Source: Pelagibius sp048268885 (GTDB lineage Bacteria > Pseudomonadota > Alphaproteobacteria > Kiloniellales > Kiloniellaceae). From it: a DNA stretch of 64,000 nucleotides. Of the stretch, positions 53,411-62,271 are shown piece by piece (the stretch's first letter is position 1; every line of letters begins with the position of its first letter). The translations under genes were made by a program, and so were the position numbers. The notes below the pieces were generated by a model. The model was not told the origin of the DNA and ran no database searches. It saw only the letters and a program-made list of their open reading frames with translations. The DNA lies in assembly GCA_048268885.1 (NCBI GenBank), contig JBLWUP010000022.1, positions 1 through 64,000 on the forward strand, read 5' to 3'.

Positions 53411-54544
53411 ATGACCCAGACAGCGGCCGTCATCGTGATCGGCGCCGGCATGGCCGGCGCCTCGGCCGCCGCGGAAATGACCCGCGGCGCCAAGGTCATC
53501 GTCCTGGAAAGCGAGGCGCAGCCCGGTCACCACAGCACCGGGCGTTCCGCCGCCATCTTCATCCAGAGCTACGGCAACGCCGTGATCCGGCAGCTGAACC
53601 GGGGCAGCCGCCCGCTGCTGGAGTCGCATCCCTTCGACCCGGAGGGCGGCGGCGTGCTGTCGCCGCGCGGCATCCTGACCATCGCCGGCGCGGCTGAGCA
53701 TGACCGGCTCGACCAGCTTCTGGCCGACAATCCCAGCGTCGAGGAGATCGCGCCCGCCGAGGCCGTGAAGCGGGTTCCCATCCTGCGCCCGGGGCCGATC
53801 GAGCGCGCCGCCTACGAAGCCGACGCGCTCGACATCGACGTGGACCGCCTGCACCAGCTCTACCTGCGCAAGGTGAAGAGCGGCGGCGGACAGGTGCTCT
53901 GCAACGCCGCCGTGGCGGGCCTGAAACGCAGCGGCGGGGTGTGGCGTGTCGAGACCAGGTCCGAGGCCTTCGAGGCCCCGGTGGTGGTGAACGCGGCCGG
54001 CGCCTGGGCCGACCTCACCGCCGAGATGGCCGGAATCGCGCCCCTCGGCCTCACGCCGCTGCGCCGCTCCGCCGCCATTCTGCCGGCCCCGCCCGGACAG
54101 TCCGTCGAGCGCTGGCCGCTGACCGGCAACGCGTCCGAGACCTATTACTTCAAACCGGAGGCCGGAAAGCTGATGGTCTCCCCCGCCGACGAGACGCCGG
54201 TCGATCCGCACGACGCCTGGCCCGACGACATGGACCTGGCCGAAGGGCTCGACCGCTTCGCCCAGGCCGTCGACTACGAGGTAACGCGCGTCGAACGCTC
54301 CTGGGCGGGCCTGCGCACCTTCGCGCCCGACCGCTCCCTCGTGATCGGCTTCGATCCGGCGGCCGAGGGCTTCTTCTGGCTTGCCGGGCAGGGCGGCTAC
54401 GGCATTCAGACCGCGCCCGCGGCAGCACGGCTCGCCGCCGGGTTGCTGCTGGACGAAGCCGTACCAGGGGAGCTCACCGCCGTGGGCCTAGATCCGGCAA
54501 CCCTCAGCCCGGCCCGCTTTCGCCGCGGAGGATTTCGGCTCTAG
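53411..54544 (+). CDS. FAD-dependent amine / D-amino acid oxidoreductase (DadA-like)
   Basis: 377 residues. The N-terminal FAD motif VIVIGAGMAGASAAAEM (residues 7-23) and HSTGRSAAIF are followed by a DAO-type substrate domain; the C-terminal FWLAGQGGYGIQTAPAAARLAAGLL closes the FAD site. It would oxidise a primary or secondary amine to an imine. It is the last gene of the operon and overlaps the convergent aldolase gene by 4 bp. Confidence 0.88.
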   Translation: MTQTAAVIVIGAGMAGASAAAEMTRGAKVIVLESEAQPGHHSTGRSAAIFIQSYGNAVIRQLNRGSRPLLESHPFDPEGGGVLSPRGILTIAGAAEHDRLDQLLADNPSVEEIAPAEAVKRVPILRPGPIERAAYEADALDIDVDRLHQLYLRKVKSGGGQVLCNAAVAGLKRSGGVWRVETRSEAFEAPVVVNAAGAWADLTAEMAGIAPLGLTPLRRSAAILPAPPGQSVERWPLTGNASETYYFKPEAGKLMVSPADETPVDPHDAWPDDMDLAEGLDRFAQAVDYEVTRVERSWAGLRTFAPDRSLVIGFDPAAEGFFWLAGQGGYGIQTAPAAARLAAGLLLDEAVPGELTAVGLDPATLSPARFRRGGFRL

Positions 54545-55308
54545 CCTTCCTTGAACTCGGTCAGCAAACGGTCGGCGCCGCGCAGCAGCAGGGACAGGTC
54601 CGCACCCACCGCCGTGAAGCGGCTGCCGAGGCCCATGCAGCGTTTCGCGAAGTCGACATCGTAGGTCAGCACGCCGGCCGGCTTGCCGGCGGCGGCCACC
54701 CGCGAGATGGCGCCTTCCACCGCCGCGACGACCTCCGGATGGAACAGCTCGCCGGGATGGCCGAGGCTGGCCGAAAGATCGCCCGGACCGATGAAGATCC
54801 CGTCGACGCCGTCGACGGCGGCGATGTCCTCGATGGCGTCGAGGGACTGGCGGGTTTCCACCTGCACCAGCAGGCAGATCTCCTGCTCCGCCTTCTGCGC
54901 ATAGCCGGCGACGCGGCCGAAGCGGCTGGCGCGGGTCAGACCGGCGACGCCGCGGATGCCCGCCGGCGGATAGCGCACGGCGGCCACCGCCGCCTCGGCC
55001 TCTTCCACCGACTGGACGTAGGGGATGAGCAGGCTCTGCGCGCCGATATCGAGGAAGCGCTTGATCAGCACGGGATCGTTGGCCGCCGGGCGCACGATCG
55101 CCGAGACGTCATAGGCGGCGGCCGCCTGGAGCTGCGGCATCACGTCCAGCACGTCGGCGGGCGAATGCTCCGTATCCAGCAGCAGCCAGTCGTAGCCGGC
55201 CCCGGCCAGGGCCTCGGTGGCGAAGCTGCCCGGCAGCATGCACCAGAGGCCGATCTGCTGGCGCCCGGCGAGGATCGCCTCCTTGAAGGGATTGTGAGGA
55301 AGTTCCAT
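54541..55308 (-). CDS. HpcH/HpaI-type aldolase
   Basis: 255 residues. A TIM barrel with GLWCMLPGSFATEALAGAGYDWLLLDTEHSP, metal ligands in LVQVET and GVDGIFIGPGDLSASLG, as in 2-dehydro-3-deoxyglucarate and 4-hydroxy-2-oxo-acid aldolases. It splits a 2-keto-3-deoxy sugar acid to pyruvate and an aldehyde. Last gene of the sugar-acid operon, 36 nt after the dehydrogenase. Confidence 0.9.
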   Translation of the reverse strand: MELPHNPFKEAILAGRQQIGLWCMLPGSFATEALAGAGYDWLLLDTEHSPADVLDVMPQLQAAAAYDVSAIVRPAANDPVLIKRFLDIGAQSLLIPYVQSVEEAEAAVAAVRYPPAGIRGVAGLTRASRFGRVAGYAQKAEQEICLLVQVETRQSLDAIEDIAAVDGVDGIFIGPGDLSASLGHPGELFHPEVVAAVEGAISRVAAAGKPAGVLTYDVDFAKRCMGLGSRFTAVGADLSLLLRGADRLLTEFKEG

Positions 55309-55344
55309 GGAGGGGTCCTGTCTTGCGGTGCCGCCGGGGGAAGA

Positions 55345-56859
55345 TCAGGCGATGTCCGCCGGCAGCACGGCGGCGGACATGTTCTGGTAGCAGACGGGCC
55401 GCAGGAAGCGGCGGATCGCCAGGGTGCCGACCGAGGTCGCCCCGAAATTGGTCGAGGCGGGATAGGGGCCGCCATGCACCATGGCATCGCAGACCTCGAC
55501 CCCCGTGGGATAGCCGTTGGCGAGAATACGGCCGGCCTTGCGCTCCAGGACCGGCAGCAGACGCCGCGCGTCCTCGGCATCGGCATCGTCCATATGCAGG
55601 GTGCAGGTCAGCTGCCCCTGCAGGCTGTGGGCGATTTCGACCACCTCGTCGAAGCCGCTGGCGGCGACCACCAGGCCGAGGGGACCGAAGACCTCCTCGC
55701 CCAGTGCCTCGTTGGCCAGCCAGTCCTTGCCCGTCGTCGAGAAGAGGTAAGGCGTGGCGTTGCGCAGATCGCAGGTCGTGGTCAGCACCTCCTGCACCCC
55801 GGCCGAGCCGGCGACGCGGTCGCGCCCGCTGCGGTAGGCCTCGGCGATGCCGTCGGTCAGCATGGTCTGGGCATCCACCGGCTTTAGCGCTTCGCTGGCC
55901 GCGGCCACGAAGGACTGCAGCTCCGGCCCGTCGATGGCCACCGCGATGCCGGGGTTGGTGCAGAACTGGCCCGCGCCCATGGTCAGCGAGCCGGCCCAGC
56001 CCTGGGCGATCGCCTCGCCCCGTCCGGCCAACGCCTTGGGCAGCAGGAACATCGGGTTCACCGAGCCCAGCTCGCCGAAGAAGGGGATCGGCTCCGGGCG
56101 CTGGGCGCAGAGATCGAAGAGCGCGCGGCCGCCGGCCAGGGAACCGGTGAAGCCCACCGCCTTGATCAGCGGGTGCTGCACCAGGCTGGTGCCGACGTCG
56201 CGCTTGCCGCCCTGGATGAGTGAGAAGACGCCGGGATGTAGGCCCTGGGCCTTCACCGCGGCGGCGATGGCCTGGGCGACGATTTCGCCGGTGCCGGGGT
56301 GGGCCGAATGGCCCTTCACGACGACCGGGCAGCCCGCGGCCAGGGCCGAGGCGGTGTCGCCGCCGGCGGTGGAGAAGGCGAGCGGGAAATTGGAGGCGCC
56401 GAAGACGGCCACCGGGCCGATGGGGCGCTGCATGAGCCGCAGGTCCGGGCGCGGCAGCGGCTGGCGGTCCGGCAGGGCCTCGTCGTGGCGGCGGTCCAGG
56501 TAGTCGCCCTTTTCGATGTGCGAGGCAAAAAGCCGGAGCTGACCGGTAGTGCGCCCGCGTTCGCCCTGCAGGCGCGCTTCCGGCAGGCCGGTTTCCTGGG
56601 TGCCGATCTCGGTGATGGCGTCGCCGCGCGCTTCGATCTCGTCGGCGATCTTGTTCAGGAAGGCGGCGCGCTCGGCCCGGGTGGAATAGCCGTAGCTCCA
56701 GAAGGCCTCTTCGGCGGCCTTGGCCGCGGTGTCGACATTGGCCGGCGTGCCGACGGCATAGCTGCGGGCCGGGCCGTGCGCGGGCGAAGACTCGAAAGTC
56801 GCCTCACCGGCGGTCCAGTCGCCGGCAATCAGGTGTTTTCCGGTCAGCTCAAGGCTCAT
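55345..56859 (-). CDS. Aldehyde dehydrogenase, 2,5-dioxovalerate (alpha-ketoglutaric semialdehyde) type
   Basis: 504 residues; AGGAAGAG stands six bases before the ATG. The catalytic Cys is in GAGQFCTNPGI, the general base Glu in FFGELGSVNP, and the coenzyme stretch is FGASNFPLAFSTAGGDTASALAAGCPVVVKGH, which together are typical for the NADP-dependent KGSADH family. It would oxidise 2,5-dioxopentanoate to 2-oxoglutarate, the end of pentonate or aldarate degradation. Confidence 0.9.
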   Translation of the reverse strand: MSLELTGKHLIAGDWTAGEATFESSPAHGPARSYAVGTPANVDTAAKAAEEAFWSYGYSTRAERAAFLNKIADEIEARGDAITEIGTQETGLPEARLQGERGRTTGQLRLFASHIEKGDYLDRRHDEALPDRQPLPRPDLRLMQRPIGPVAVFGASNFPLAFSTAGGDTASALAAGCPVVVKGHSAHPGTGEIVAQAIAAAVKAQGLHPGVFSLIQGGKRDVGTSLVQHPLIKAVGFTGSLAGGRALFDLCAQRPEPIPFFGELGSVNPMFLLPKALAGRGEAIAQGWAGSLTMGAGQFCTNPGIAVAIDGPELQSFVAAASEALKPVDAQTMLTDGIAEAYRSGRDRVAGSAGVQEVLTTTCDLRNATPYLFSTTGKDWLANEALGEEVFGPLGLVVAASGFDEVVEIAHSLQGQLTCTLHMDDADAEDARRLLPVLERKAGRILANGYPTGVEVCDAMVHGGPYPASTNFGATSVGTLAIRRFLRPVCYQNMSAAVLPADIA

Positions 56860-57000
56860 CGTCTCTTCCTTGTTTTTTGGGCGCTACAGGCCTGCAAATG
56901 AGGGATTCACATCATTTCGAGTCTGTTGGCTCGACGTCCTGCAGCATATTCACTGAGACGGACTTGTCGACCGGTGAGGCGCCCAGGACGCGAATTTCCC

Positions 57001-58533
57001 TCATGCCAGCACGCCGATGGGCCAGGGCACGAACTCGTCCTCGCCGACGCCCAGCGCCTCGCTCTTCGATTTCTCCCCCGAGGCGATCTCCAGCATCTTC
57101 CCGAAGATGATCTCGCCCATCTCGTCCAGGCTCGCGGCACCGTCGATCACGGCACCGCAGTTGATGTCCATGTCGCCGGTCATGCGCTCATACATCGGCG
57201 TGTTGGTCGCCAGCTTCACGGTCGGCGCCGGAAAAGAACCGAAGCAGGAGCCGCGGCCGGTGGTGAAGCAGATCAGATTGGCGCCGCCGGCGATCTGGCC
57301 GGTCGCAGACACCGGGTCGTAGCCCGGCGTGTCCATGATGACGAGGCCGTGCTCGCGGACCGGCTCGGCATAGCGGTAGACCTCGTTGATGCCCGAAGAG
57401 CCGCCCTTCTTGGAGCCGCCCAGCGCCTTCTCGATGATGTTGGCCAGGCCGCCGGCGTTGTTGCCGGGCGAGACGCGGCCGTTGATCTGGGTGTCGCGGC
57501 CCTTGTTGTACTCCAGCCACCAATCGAAGCGCTCGACGAACTTGCGGCCGATCTCCGGCGTCTTCGCCCGCGCCGTCAGGGTATGCTCGACGCCGTAGAG
57601 CTCCGGCGTCTCCGACAGGATCGCCGTGCCGCCGTGGCGCACCAGGGTGTCGACCGCCTTGCCGAGGGCCGGGTTGGCCGAAAGCCCGGAAAAGCCATCC
57701 GAGCCGCCGCATTGCAGGCCGACCATGATGTGCTCGGCGGAGCAGCGCTCGCGCCGGATGCCATTGGCCTCTTCCAGCATCTCGCGGATCAGCGCCTTGC
57801 CTTCCTCGATGGCTGCCGCGGTGCCGCCGGCCTGCTGCATGGTCACGCTCTTCAGCGTCTTCCCGGTGGCCAGCGACTGCTCCTCGAAGAAGCGGGCGAG
57901 GTTGTTGCGCTCACACCCCAGGGAACAGACCAGGGCGCCCGCCATGTTGGGATGCCGGATGTAACCCGCCAGGGTGCGGCGCAGCAGGTCCATGGGCTCG
58001 CCGGTCATCTCCATGCCGCAGCCCTGCTCGTGGACGAAGGGCACCACGCCGTCGACGTTGGGATAGCCGGCCAGGCGTTCCTCGTCGAAGTAGTTGGCGA
58101 TACGCCGGGCCACCGTGGCCGAGCAGTTCACCGTGATGAAGACGCCGATGTAGTTGCGCGTGCCGACGCGGCCGTCGGGCCGGCGGATACCCATGAAGCT
58201 CGCGCGCTCCGCCGGCGGCAGCAGGTCGGCCGGCCGATAGTCCTCGGCGAAGCGGTAGTCCTTCTGGAAATTGTCCATCAGCACGTTGTGGCTGTGCATC
58301 CAGCAGCCGGGTTCGATGTCCTCGCCCGCGAAGCCGATGATGGTGTTGTATTTCAGGATCGGCTCGCCCTTGCGGATATCGCGCGTGGCGATCTTGTGCC
58401 CCAGCGGCACGTCGTGCAGCGTCGTCACGCCTTCCGATTCGATCAGACGGCCCTTGGCAATCTCGACACGGGCAACGACCACGTTGTCGGCGGTGTCGAG
58501 GCGGATGACGGGGGAGCGGCTCTGGTTGGTCAT
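57001..58533 (-). CDS. Altronate/galactarate dehydratase family protein (UxaA type)
   Basis: 510 residues. The N-terminal SAF domain (about 1-90, ARVEIAKGRLI...DVPLGHKIA) is joined to the UxaA catalytic domain (NYIGVFITVNCSATVARRIANYF, HEQGCGM, LGCERNN, QCGGSDGFSGLSANPALG). Such iron-dependent enzymes dehydrate altronate or galactarate to 2-keto-3-deoxy sugar acids. It overlaps the gene upstream by 4 nt (ATGA). Confidence 0.9.
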   Translation of the reverse strand: MTNQSRSPVIRLDTADNVVVARVEIAKGRLIESEGVTTLHDVPLGHKIATRDIRKGEPILKYNTIIGFAGEDIEPGCWMHSHNVLMDNFQKDYRFAEDYRPADLLPPAERASFMGIRRPDGRVGTRNYIGVFITVNCSATVARRIANYFDEERLAGYPNVDGVVPFVHEQGCGMEMTGEPMDLLRRTLAGYIRHPNMAGALVCSLGCERNNLARFFEEQSLATGKTLKSVTMQQAGGTAAAIEEGKALIREMLEEANGIRRERCSAEHIMVGLQCGGSDGFSGLSANPALGKAVDTLVRHGGTAILSETPELYGVEHTLTARAKTPEIGRKFVERFDWWLEYNKGRDTQINGRVSPGNNAGGLANIIEKALGGSKKGGSSGINEVYRYAEPVREHGLVIMDTPGYDPVSATGQIAGGANLICFTTGRGSCFGSFPAPTVKLATNTPMYERMTGDMDINCGAVIDGAASLDEMGEIIFGKMLEIASGEKSKSEALGVGEDEFVPWPIGVLA

Positions 58534-59606
58534 GCGGCGTGCAGCAGTCCCTTGGTGTAGCCCAGCGCAAAGGCGAAGAAGCGTTCGCGCGCCGGATCGA
58601 GGTCGGAAGCCGGCACATGGTCGGGGCAGAGGATGCCCTGGAAGCCGACTTCCCGGTAGGCGCGCAGGGCGGCGGCCATGTCGACGTCGCCTTCATCCGG
58701 AAAGCACTCGGAGAAGTCGCAGTAGCCGCCCTTGATATTGCGGAAGTGCACCATGTAGATGCGCCCGCGCCCGCCGATGCGCCGGATCGCCTCGACCACG
58801 TAGGGCGAGGGATCGCGCGACATTTCCGCCACGGTACCCTGGCAGAAGTTGATGCCGTGGGCCGCACTCCCCGGCGCCAGGTCGAGGAAACGCTCCATGC
58901 CCTCGATGGAGCCGACCACGTGCTCGACGCCGTTGAGGCCGCCCTTCGGAAAGGCCGGGTCGTGCGGATGCGCGGCGAGCCTGATCCCGGCCTGCTCCGC
59001 CGCCGGCACGAGGACCTCGACGAGCTGCTCCAGCGCCGACCAGGCCTGCGCCGCGGTGACGCCCTTGATCTGTTCGGCGACCACCTGGCCGACCGCCTCC
59101 ACCGTGCCCGCCGCGTTGACGGCGATGTCCGCGCCGGCGGCGCCGCCGCCCGGATGGCCGACACCCCAGTACGAGTGGGCGCGGTCGGCCTGCGGCGAAT
59201 AGTCGGCGGCGCGGAAGGTGCTTTCCAGCACGCCGCCCCGGCCGCGGCGGCGGCCGGTGCGGGGGATCCCGACCATCTGGATGTTGTACTTCAGCAGATC
59301 GAGGCCGCCCTCGGCGGCGGCGCGGATGTCCGCCTGCATCTTGGCGGCACGCCGAGCGGCGCGCTCGCGGTCGTAGATCGTGTCGAGCAGGAAGGCGCCG
59401 ACGTCGAGCGCCATGCACTCGAGGGTCAGCCCGAAGCCCTCCACCCAGCGGCGGTAGTCGGCCACCTTGGCGGCGTCCCACAGGCCGTCCGGCCCTTCGA
59501 GCTGGGTATTGGGGCGGGTGTCCAGCACCACATGCCCGACGCCGAACTGGGTCGAGAGGCGCAGGCGCTCCGCCGTGGGGTTGATGATCTGCTCGCCGAT
59601 ATACAT
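58530..59606 (-). CDS. Mannonate dehydratase-like protein (UxuA type)
   Basis: 358 residues, TIM-barrel fold. Metal ligands are visible in LAAHPHDPAF, GINFCQGTVAEM, VHFRNIKGGY and DEGDVDM, the order seen in UxuA mannonate dehydratases. It would convert D-mannonate or a related aldonate to 2-keto-3-deoxygluconate. Second dehydratase family in the operon. Confidence 0.88.
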   Translation of the reverse strand: MYIGEQIINPTAERLRLSTQFGVGHVVLDTRPNTQLEGPDGLWDAAKVADYRRWVEGFGLTLECMALDVGAFLLDTIYDRERAARRAAKMQADIRAAAEGGLDLLKYNIQMVGIPRTGRRRGRGGVLESTFRAADYSPQADRAHSYWGVGHPGGGAAGADIAVNAAGTVEAVGQVVAEQIKGVTAAQAWSALEQLVEVLVPAAEQAGIRLAAHPHDPAFPKGGLNGVEHVVGSIEGMERFLDLAPGSAAHGINFCQGTVAEMSRDPSPYVVEAIRRIGGRGRIYMVHFRNIKGGYCDFSECFPDEGDVDMAAALRAYREVGFQGILCPDHVPASDLDPARERFFAFALGYTKGLLHAA

Positions 59607-59610
59607 GGTT

Positions 59611-60345
59611 CTAGCGGCCGTTCTCTTGGCGCCAGGCCTTGAACTTCTCCAGGTTCTCTTCCTTGGTCGCCGGGTAAAGCCCGATGATGGTCTCGCCGGC
59701 CTTCACCCGCTCGGAGACGAAGTCCTCGAAGGCGGTCATCTCGTGCGCTTCCGCGGCCACCTCGTCGGCCAAGTCGGCCGGAATGATGATCACGCTGTCG
59801 TCGTCGCCGACGACGATATCGCCCGGAAAGACCGGGACGTCGCCGCAGCCGATGGGCACGTTCAGGTCGAGGGCCTCGTGACGGGTCAGGTTGGTTGGCG
59901 AGGAGGGCCGGTTGTGATAGGCCGGGATCTCCAGCTCGGCGATCTTCATGGCGTCGCGGAAACCCCCGTCGCTGACGATGCCGGCGACGCCGCGCGCCTG
60001 CAGGCGCGTAACCAGGATATCGCCGGCGGAAGCGGCGCGCGGGTCCTTGCGGCTGTCGATCACCATCACGGCGCCCACGGGGCATTCCTCCACCCCCTTG
60101 CGCTGCGGATGGTCGGGATTGCGGAACACGTCGATGCCGTTACGGTCCTCGCGCGCGGGGATGTAGCGCAGGGTGTAGGCCGGGCCGACCATGTTGCGGC
60201 CTTTTGCCTTCAGCGGGCGCACGTCCTGGATCGTCTGGTTGCGGAAACCGCGCTTGAACAGCGCCGTCGCCAGCGTAGCGACGGAGACGTGCAGCAGCTT
60301 GTCGCGGGTTTGCGGCTTCAACTCGGTCATCGTCGGGTCATCCAC
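59611..60345 (-). CDS. RraA-like protein
   Basis: 244 residues from a GTG at 60345; an ATG at 60330 is an alternative. It has the RraA/HMG-aldolase core: ARVAGIVSDGGFRDA, GDIVVGDDDSVIIIP and GPAYTLRY. Such proteins in sugar-acid operons are thought to be aldolases or lyases on keto acids rather than RNase E inhibitors. It begins immediately after the IlvD/Edd gene stop and is followed after 4 nt by the mannonate-dehydratase gene. Confidence 0.87.
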   Translation of the reverse strand: MDDPTMTELKPQTRDKLLHVSVATLATALFKRGFRNQTIQDVRPLKAKGRNMVGPAYTLRYIPAREDRNGIDVFRNPDHPQRKGVEECPVGAVMVIDSRKDPRAASAGDILVTRLQARGVAGIVSDGGFRDAMKIAELEIPAYHNRPSSPTNLTRHEALDLNVPIGCGDVPVFPGDIVVGDDDSVIIIPADLADEVAAEAHEMTAFEDFVSERVKAGETIIGLYPATKEENLEKFKAWRQENGR

Positions 60346-60346
60346 T

Positions 60347-62086
60347 TCAATTGATCTCGGGCTCGCCCACCGGTGGGCCGAACTCGGTCTTCAGGAAATC
60401 GAAATCGCAGCCCTTGTCGGCCTGCTCGATGTGCTTGGCGAAAATCCAGCCGTAGCCGCGTCCGTAGCGCGGCTCCGGCGCGCGCCACTCCGCGCGGCGG
60501 CGGGCGAGTTCCTCGTCGGAGACCCGCATGTTCAAGCTGCGGTTCGGAATATCCACTTCGACGATGTCGCCGTCGCGCAGCAGCGCCAGCGGCCCGCCGA
60601 CATAGGCTTCCGGCGCCACGTGCAGCACGCAGGCGCCGTAGGAGGTGCCGGACATGCGCGCATCCGAAAGGCGCAGCATGTCGCGGTGGCCCTGCTTCAG
60701 CAGCGCCTTGGGCATGGGGATCATGCCCCACTCCGGCATGCCCGGCCCGCCTTGCGGCCCGGCGTTGCGCAGCACCAGCACCGTGTCGGGGCCGATGTCC
60801 AGATCCTCGTCGTCGATGATCTTCTTCAACTCGGCATAGCTGTCGGCGACCAGGGCCGGGCCGGCGTGCTGGTAGAACTTCGGATCGCAGGCCGCCGGCT
60901 TGATAACCGCGCCGTCGGGCGCCAGGTTGCCGCGCAGCACCGCCAGCGAGCCTTCGTGGTAGACCGGCTTGTCGAGCGGACGGATGACGTCGTCGTTGTA
61001 GACTTCCGCGCCTTCCAGCGTCTCGCCCAGGGTCTGCCCGCTGACGGTGAGGGCCGCGCCGTCCAGCTTGTCGCCCAGGGTCGCCATCAGGCCGCGCAGG
61101 CCGCCGGCGTAGAAGAAGTCCTCCATCAGGTAGCCCTTGCCGGAGGGACGCACGTTGGCGATGACCGGCGTGCTGTGGCCGATGCGGTCCAGGTCGTCGA
61201 GCGCCAGGTCCACGCCGGCGCGCCGCGCCATGGCGATGAGGTGGATGATGGCGTTGGTCGAACAGCCCATGGCCATGGCGACCGTCACCGCGTTCTTCAC
61301 CGCGGCGCCGGTCACGATGCGATCCGGGGTCAGGTCCTCCCACACCATCTCGACGATGCGCCGCCCGGCGGCCGCGCACATGCGCTGGTGGTTGGCGTCG
61401 GCGGCCGGGATCGAGCTGGCGCCGGGCAGCGTCAGGCCCAGCGCCTCGGCGATGGCCGTCATGGTGGAAGCCGTGCCCATGGTCATGCAGTGGCCGTAGG
61501 AGCGCGCGATGCCGCCCTCGACGCCGGCCCACTCTTCCTTGCTGATCTTGCCGGCGCGGCGCTCGTCCCAGTACTTGAAGCCGTCGGTGCCGGAGCCCAG
61601 CACCTGGCCCTTGTAGTTGCCGCGCAACATCGGCCCGGCGGTGACGTAGACGAAGGGAATGCCCATCGACAGCGCGCCCATGACCAGGCCCGGCGTGGTC
61701 TTGTCGCAGCCGCCCATCAGGATGGCGCCGTCGACCGGGTGGGAGCGCAGCAGCTCCTCCGTCTCCATCGCCAGCATGTTGCGGTAGAGCATGGTCGTCG
61801 GCTTGACGAAATTCTCCGACAGCGACAGCGCCGGCAGTTCCATGGGGAAGCCGCCCGCCTGGAAGACGCCGCGCTTGATGTCCTCGACGCGGTGCTTGAA
61901 GTGCATGTGGCAGGGCTGCGCGTCCGACCAGGTATTGAGGATCGCGATGATCGGCTTGCCCTGCCAGTCCTCCGCCGCGTAGCCCATCTGCATGGTGCGC
62001 GAACGGTGGCCGAAGGAACGGAAGTCGTCCGGCGCCATCCAGCGCGCGCTGCGCAGCTCTTCGTATGTCTTCTTCTTTGTCGTCAC
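60347..62086 (-). CDS. IlvD/Edd family sugar-acid dehydratase
   Basis: 579 residues from a GTG at 62086 with AGGA upstream. Fe-S cysteines and neighbours are in GGCDKTTPGLVMG and YGHCMTMGTASTM, and the C-terminal half has AMGCSTNAIIHL and SDARMSGTSYGACVLHVAPEAYVGGPLAL. The wording SYGHC instead of the SCG of dihydroxy-acid dehydratase fits pentonate/hexonate dehydratases such as arabinonate or xylonate dehydratase. Third dehydratase family in this operon. Confidence 0.9.
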   Translation of the reverse strand: MTTKKKTYEELRSARWMAPDDFRSFGHRSRTMQMGYAAEDWQGKPIIAILNTWSDAQPCHMHFKHRVEDIKRGVFQAGGFPMELPALSLSENFVKPTTMLYRNMLAMETEELLRSHPVDGAILMGGCDKTTPGLVMGALSMGIPFVYVTAGPMLRGNYKGQVLGSGTDGFKYWDERRAGKISKEEWAGVEGGIARSYGHCMTMGTASTMTAIAEALGLTLPGASSIPAADANHQRMCAAAGRRIVEMVWEDLTPDRIVTGAAVKNAVTVAMAMGCSTNAIIHLIAMARRAGVDLALDDLDRIGHSTPVIANVRPSGKGYLMEDFFYAGGLRGLMATLGDKLDGAALTVSGQTLGETLEGAEVYNDDVIRPLDKPVYHEGSLAVLRGNLAPDGAVIKPAACDPKFYQHAGPALVADSYAELKKIIDDEDLDIGPDTVLVLRNAGPQGGPGMPEWGMIPMPKALLKQGHRDMLRLSDARMSGTSYGACVLHVAPEAYVGGPLALLRDGDIVEVDIPNRSLNMRVSDEELARRRAEWRAPEPRYGRGYGWIFAKHIEQADKGCDFDFLKTEFGPPVGEPEIN

Positions 62087-62106
62087 GCCAGGATTCCTAA
62101 CAAAAT

Positions 62107-62138
62107 ATCAGGCAAAGCCCGCACCATCAGGCAAAGCC
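62107..62138. repeat. 19-bp-period tandem duplication spanning the stop of the 40-residue gene
   Basis: ATCAGGCAAAGCC occurs at 62107-62119 and again at 62126-62138. The right copy carries the last codons and TGA stop of the small membrane protein gene; the left copy lies just downstream. Confidence 0.8.
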
Positions 62139-62249
62139 ACGGGCCAGGGCGAACATCAGGCCGATCAGCCCCGCCGCCAGCAGCAGCCCGCAGAGCCACG
62201 GCCAGAGGCCGTAGGCGTTCATGTCCGCCTTGCTGTCGCGTCCGATCAT
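62127..62249 (-). CDS. Small membrane protein of 40 residues in the TRAP-dehydratase gap
   Basis: Short gene from the ATG at 62249 to the TGA at 62127. An excellent ribosome-binding site (AAGGAG, six bases before the ATG) supports it. The protein starts MIGRDSKADMNAYG, then has one long hydrophobic helix (LWPWLCGLLLAAGLIGLMFALA) and ends RGFA. It lies between the TRAP permease (22 nt) and the IlvD/Edd gene (40 nt) on the same strand. It could be an accessory peptide of the TRAP transporter; no family is recognised. Confidence 0.75.
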   Translation of the reverse strand: MIGRDSKADMNAYGLWPWLCGLLLAAGLIGLMFALARGFA

Positions 62250-62271
62250 TTCAGGCTCCTTTCTGCATGGC

